A DNA stretch of 64,000 bases, from assembly GCA_030141605.1 (NCBI GenBank), contig JAQGDQ010000497.1, positions 1-64,000 on the forward strand, given 5' to 3'. Made by a program: the position numbers and the translations under genes. Of the stretch, positions 61,601 through 64,000 are shown in pieces. The first letter of the stretch is position 1; each line of letters opens with the position of its first letter. The stretch is from Tubiluchus corallicola. Lineage: Eukaryota; Priapulida; Priapulimorpha; Priapulimorphida; Tubiluchidae. A model generated the notes under the pieces. The model made no database searches. It saw only the letters and a list, made by a program, of their open reading frames with translations, and was not told where the DNA came from.

Positions 61601-63295
61601 TTTCTACTTTTAACATTGTGTCATAGGTACGTAAGAGCACTGGGTGCATACTACATGCGACTGACGGGAAGCTCGATGGATTGCTTTAAGTATCTTGAGC
61701 CACTCTTGAATGATTACAGAAAATTACGGAGGCAAAACAGACAGGGTGGTAAGTATAAATGCCCCACATTGTGGGTTTGATATCCAAATTTTCATATTGA
61801 CATGCTTTGGTTGTGCACATACCGTATATATTCGCATATAAGCCGAATTTAGAACTATAAAATACAATACTGAAATCAGGGGGTCGACTTATATGCGCAT
61901 GAAACAAAATGAACACAAGGACAGACACTAATGCCAATTTTCCAGCCACACATTTTCATCGCTACCTGACTCTTTATTTGGTTGTGTGTCACCAGTGGTG
62001 TATTGGAGGGGGATCGTGGGGGATCGCCGTCCACCCACTTTTTTTTAGAAAAAATTCACATTTCAATAAATGTCTGCTTTTTGTATTCATAAAAGTAAGC
62101 ATTTTACATCTTTATAGTAAAAAATTTCTATGAACCAAAAATACCCAATTAACAAAATGTGACAAAAAGGGATCAATTTTGTTGACTGGGTATGGAGTAA
62201 AATTAGACAAGTTGATAGTCGGCTTATATACGGGTTTTTGCAAAAACTGGCCATTTTAAAGCAGTTTTAGGGGGTCGGCTTATATGCGATGTAGGCTTAT
62301 ATGCGAGTATATACGGTAGTTATTATTACTGTAAACAGGGAGAGCGCTTGGAAGTGTGGGGTCCAATTAAAACATTGTTAGCGCGGCCCTCTCTCACACA
62401 AATGCTGCTGAACAGTATGACACTTTGGACATATTTAACGAACTACGGGACTTTATATTTCAAACTTTATGCTATAGAATCTGATTAACAGCACTCTTTC
62501 TGTGTTGAGGGTTTGAATATCGTGCACAAATTAGTAAAATTAAAATGCAGTGATGCTATAACTAATGCATATAAGGCTTACCAATTGTACCGTTTTTAAA
62601 AAGGTACATGACAACAATAAACTGAAATTACATAACAAATAAACAAATGAGTGGCAAAAACACATTGAAACATGGGTATACAGTGACAGAATGAATAGAT
62701 TTCACTGCCTTCGTGCACGCTACACACTCATTAATTCATGATAGCATCCTCCGTCTGAGCATGTGCGCTGGGCCCCCTCTTGGCATGGGGCCTAATTTAA
62801 ACAAATCTGGCTAAAATTAACTTAAAACAGGCCCTGACTGTAAGTTATATTATTTTGGTATGTATTAGTAATTAAAAAAATAAATAATTTTTATAACACT
62901 TTCAAATATTTTATGTGATTTGTTTTAAACCAACAGTTTCAGGATATCATGCCTTTTTGTCATAACTGTAAAACTGAAAAAGGCAGATTTTCGAATATTT
63001 CTTTTGAAAGCTTGTTTCTTTCGGGACCATACAGTGGTGAAAATGACCATACAAATGTCACTAGCTATTACACCATAGTTAAGAGGCACAATTATAAAAT
63101 GCCTGCATATCCATTGCAGAAGACTGTATTTATGCATTATGCATTCTTTGTTTACAACTTCACACAAACGCCGTGCTAAATTCATGTCTTTGTTCTTTTT
63201 TATTTGCAGGATTTGAGATGGTTCACATGGATGAATATATAGATGAACTTCTACGAGAAGAAAGAATGTTAGATATTATTTTACCCAGGATTCAG
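58527..63295 (+). CDS. PRPF38A: Pre-mRNA-splicing factor 38A, 5' part (runs off window)
   Basis: PRPF38A joins the spliceosomal B complex before activation, where its folded N-terminal domain contacts MFAP1 and ZMAT2-type partners. Exons are 58527-58656, 60953-61112, 61627-61748 and 63210-63295, giving 166 codons with correct phases. MANRTVKDAVTVKGTNPQYL and the following EKIIRTRIYDSRYWKEECF are nearly identical to human. The visible part covers almost all of the PRP38 domain, ending LDIILPRIQ. The RS-rich C-terminal exons lie beyond 64000. The ATG is supported by the conserved N-terminus. The gene diverges from ORC1. Confidence 0.97.
59679..60133. mobile_element. TA-flanked MITE (CCRTATTTTCCC family), copy 2
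   Basis: CCGTATTTTCCCGTGTATAA to TTATACACGGGAAAATACGG, TA on each side, 455 bp, in PRPF38A intron 1. Nearly identical end blocks to the element at 41572-42006; the middle parts differ. Confidence 0.88.
60953..61112 (+). CDS. PRPF38A: PRPF38A exon 2
   Basis: After TTATTTTCAG the exon encodes AELLVDKAMELRFVGGVYGG, then NIKPAPFLCLILKMLQIQPE and VEFIKNEDF, ending AA|GTAAGT. It joins exon 1 in phase 1 and exon 3 in phase 2. It follows human residue for residue with few changes. Confidence 0.97.
61627..61748 (+). CDS. PRPF38A: PRPF38A exon 3
   Basis: The exon encodes YVRALGAYYMRLTGSSMDCF and YLEPLLNDYRKLRRQNRQG between TGTCATAG and GGTG|GTAAGT. Human reads YVRMLGALYMRLTGTAIDCY here. Confidence 0.97.
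61822..62316. mobile_element. TA-flanked MITE (CCGTATATATTCGC termini)
   Basis: CCGTATATATTCGCATATAA mirrors TTATATGCGAGTATATACGG, TA duplicated, 495 bp, in PRPF38A intron 3. The subterminal block GGGGTCGGCTTATATGCG is repeated. Confidence 0.83.
62330..63200. other. PRPF38A intron 3 remainder
   Basis: A GC-richer block (62330-62400 and 62740-62800, with GGGCCCCCTCTTGGCATGGG) looks transposon-derived but has no recognised ends. The rest is AT-rich with nothing identified. Confidence 0.35.
63210..63295 (+). CDS. PRPF38A: PRPF38A exon 4
   Basis: After TATTTGCAG the exon encodes GFEMVHMDEYIDELLREERM then LDIILPRIQ, ending CAG|GTGAGA in phase 0. No further exon was found before 64000. Confidence 0.95.
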
Positions 63296-63814
63296 GTGAG
63301 ATTGTCAAGGCCATTATATTATGATTTTGTGCAGCCTTGATGTTAACTGCTACAACCAGAAATTAATAACCATTGCGACTTATCCGGGTAATGACGAAAA
63401 ACCTTAATTTAAGCAGCGGAAATGCTAAATATTGTGATCCAAGTCGAAATTTGACCTAGCACCTCAGTGACACTTGCTGTGCCATTTGAGCAACCTAACT
63501 CAACTAGAGTGCAGGTCTCAACTTTCTTGATAAGCTATTTGTATTTAACTTCCAACTGTGATAATTAACAGTTAATTTCTGAATAATTAAGAAATCAGTC
63601 ATTTTTAAGCACGTTTCTGCTGTGTGACAGTAGAGCAAAAATTAATTGCATTTTTTTTCATTATTCAAGATTGCATTGGTACGTGTAACAAATAATAGTA
63701 AAACATTACATGTTTTCAAAAAGTGCTGTATTTTATTAAATTACATTTTTGTGCGATTACAGCTAGTTAACAAGGACTTACTATGAAAGATAAACTGGTA
63801 TTCTTGCATAGCAT

Positions 63815-64000
63815 AACACTGTTGTTGTTGTTGTTGTTGTTGTTCGTCCTTCATAGTCGAAGAGGACCATGACTTCATTCTGACATCATAGGATGGGTAC
63901 GGAGGTGGCTTATAAGCCCGATTCTTGCTGAGAACCTCCTCCTGCAATGAGGACATGAGAATGGTGTATCTTGATAGGCATTGCGTTGTCTGTCTTTTCT
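63815..64000 (-). mobile_element. Retroelement 3' end with (CAA)n tail
   Basis: The minus strand reads ATGGTCCTCTTCGACTATGA, then AGGACGAACAACAACAAC, a (CAA)n tail after a short conserved end. It continues beyond the window. It is a different family from the 24 kb LINE but has the same tail type. Confidence 0.55.

Overview
This is an AT-rich, intron-rich, repeat-laden stretch of an animal nuclear genome. The host is a metazoan, because human-like ORC1 and PRPF38A lie side by side with canonical GT-AG introns. The transposons and simple repeats suggest an invertebrate, but the sequence alone does not name the species. No bacterial, organellar or viral genes were seen.

Layout. (1) 1-9 kb: no gene recognised. 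A large inverted pair of (CAGA)n/(TCTG)n arrays (1-2990) is followed by (CT)n tracts, minisatellites, dispersed repeats and worn LINE ends. (2) 9.4-29 kb, plus strand: a gene for a single-pass membrane protein with three fibronectin type III (FN3) domains, a transmembrane helix and a very short cytoplasmic tail. Six exons plus the stop exon splice cleanly in frame, and a possible signal-peptide exon lies at 9378. Its introns hold a 5S-rRNA-derived SINE, a LINE 3' end with the same tail, a piggyBac-type MITE, a solo LTR-like element and a 2.8 kb minisatellite of about 112 copies of a 25-bp unit. (3) 30.7-56.1 kb, minus strand: ORC1, the largest subunit of the origin recognition complex. At least 17 coding exons carry a BAH domain, a long disordered linker, the AAA+ ATPase core and the winged-helix C-terminus. 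Its introns are also full of MITEs, LINE tails, an LTR-like element and microsatellites. (4) 58.5 kb to the right edge, plus strand: PRPF38A, a spliceosomal B-complex factor. Four exons (166 codons) are visible and the gene runs off the window.

How the genes relate. ORC1 and PRPF38A are divergent neighbours, as they also are in human (1p32.3), so this looks like an ancient head-to-head pair. A near-palindromic E2F-type site lies about 50 bp upstream of the proposed ORC1 start codon, matching the known E2F control of ORC1. The FN3 gene converges on ORC1 (tail to tail) and has no evident functional link to it.

Most striking observations: a SINE (5S head) and LINE (shared 3' tail) partner pair in one window; a DNA transposon whose terminal CAGTAAGT coincides with a strong 5' splice site of an ORC1 coding exon; a nearly perfect 110-bp-arm palindrome; an inverted repeat that brackets the last two ORC1 exons; and many TA-flanked short DNA transposons, two of them from one family in neighbouring genes.
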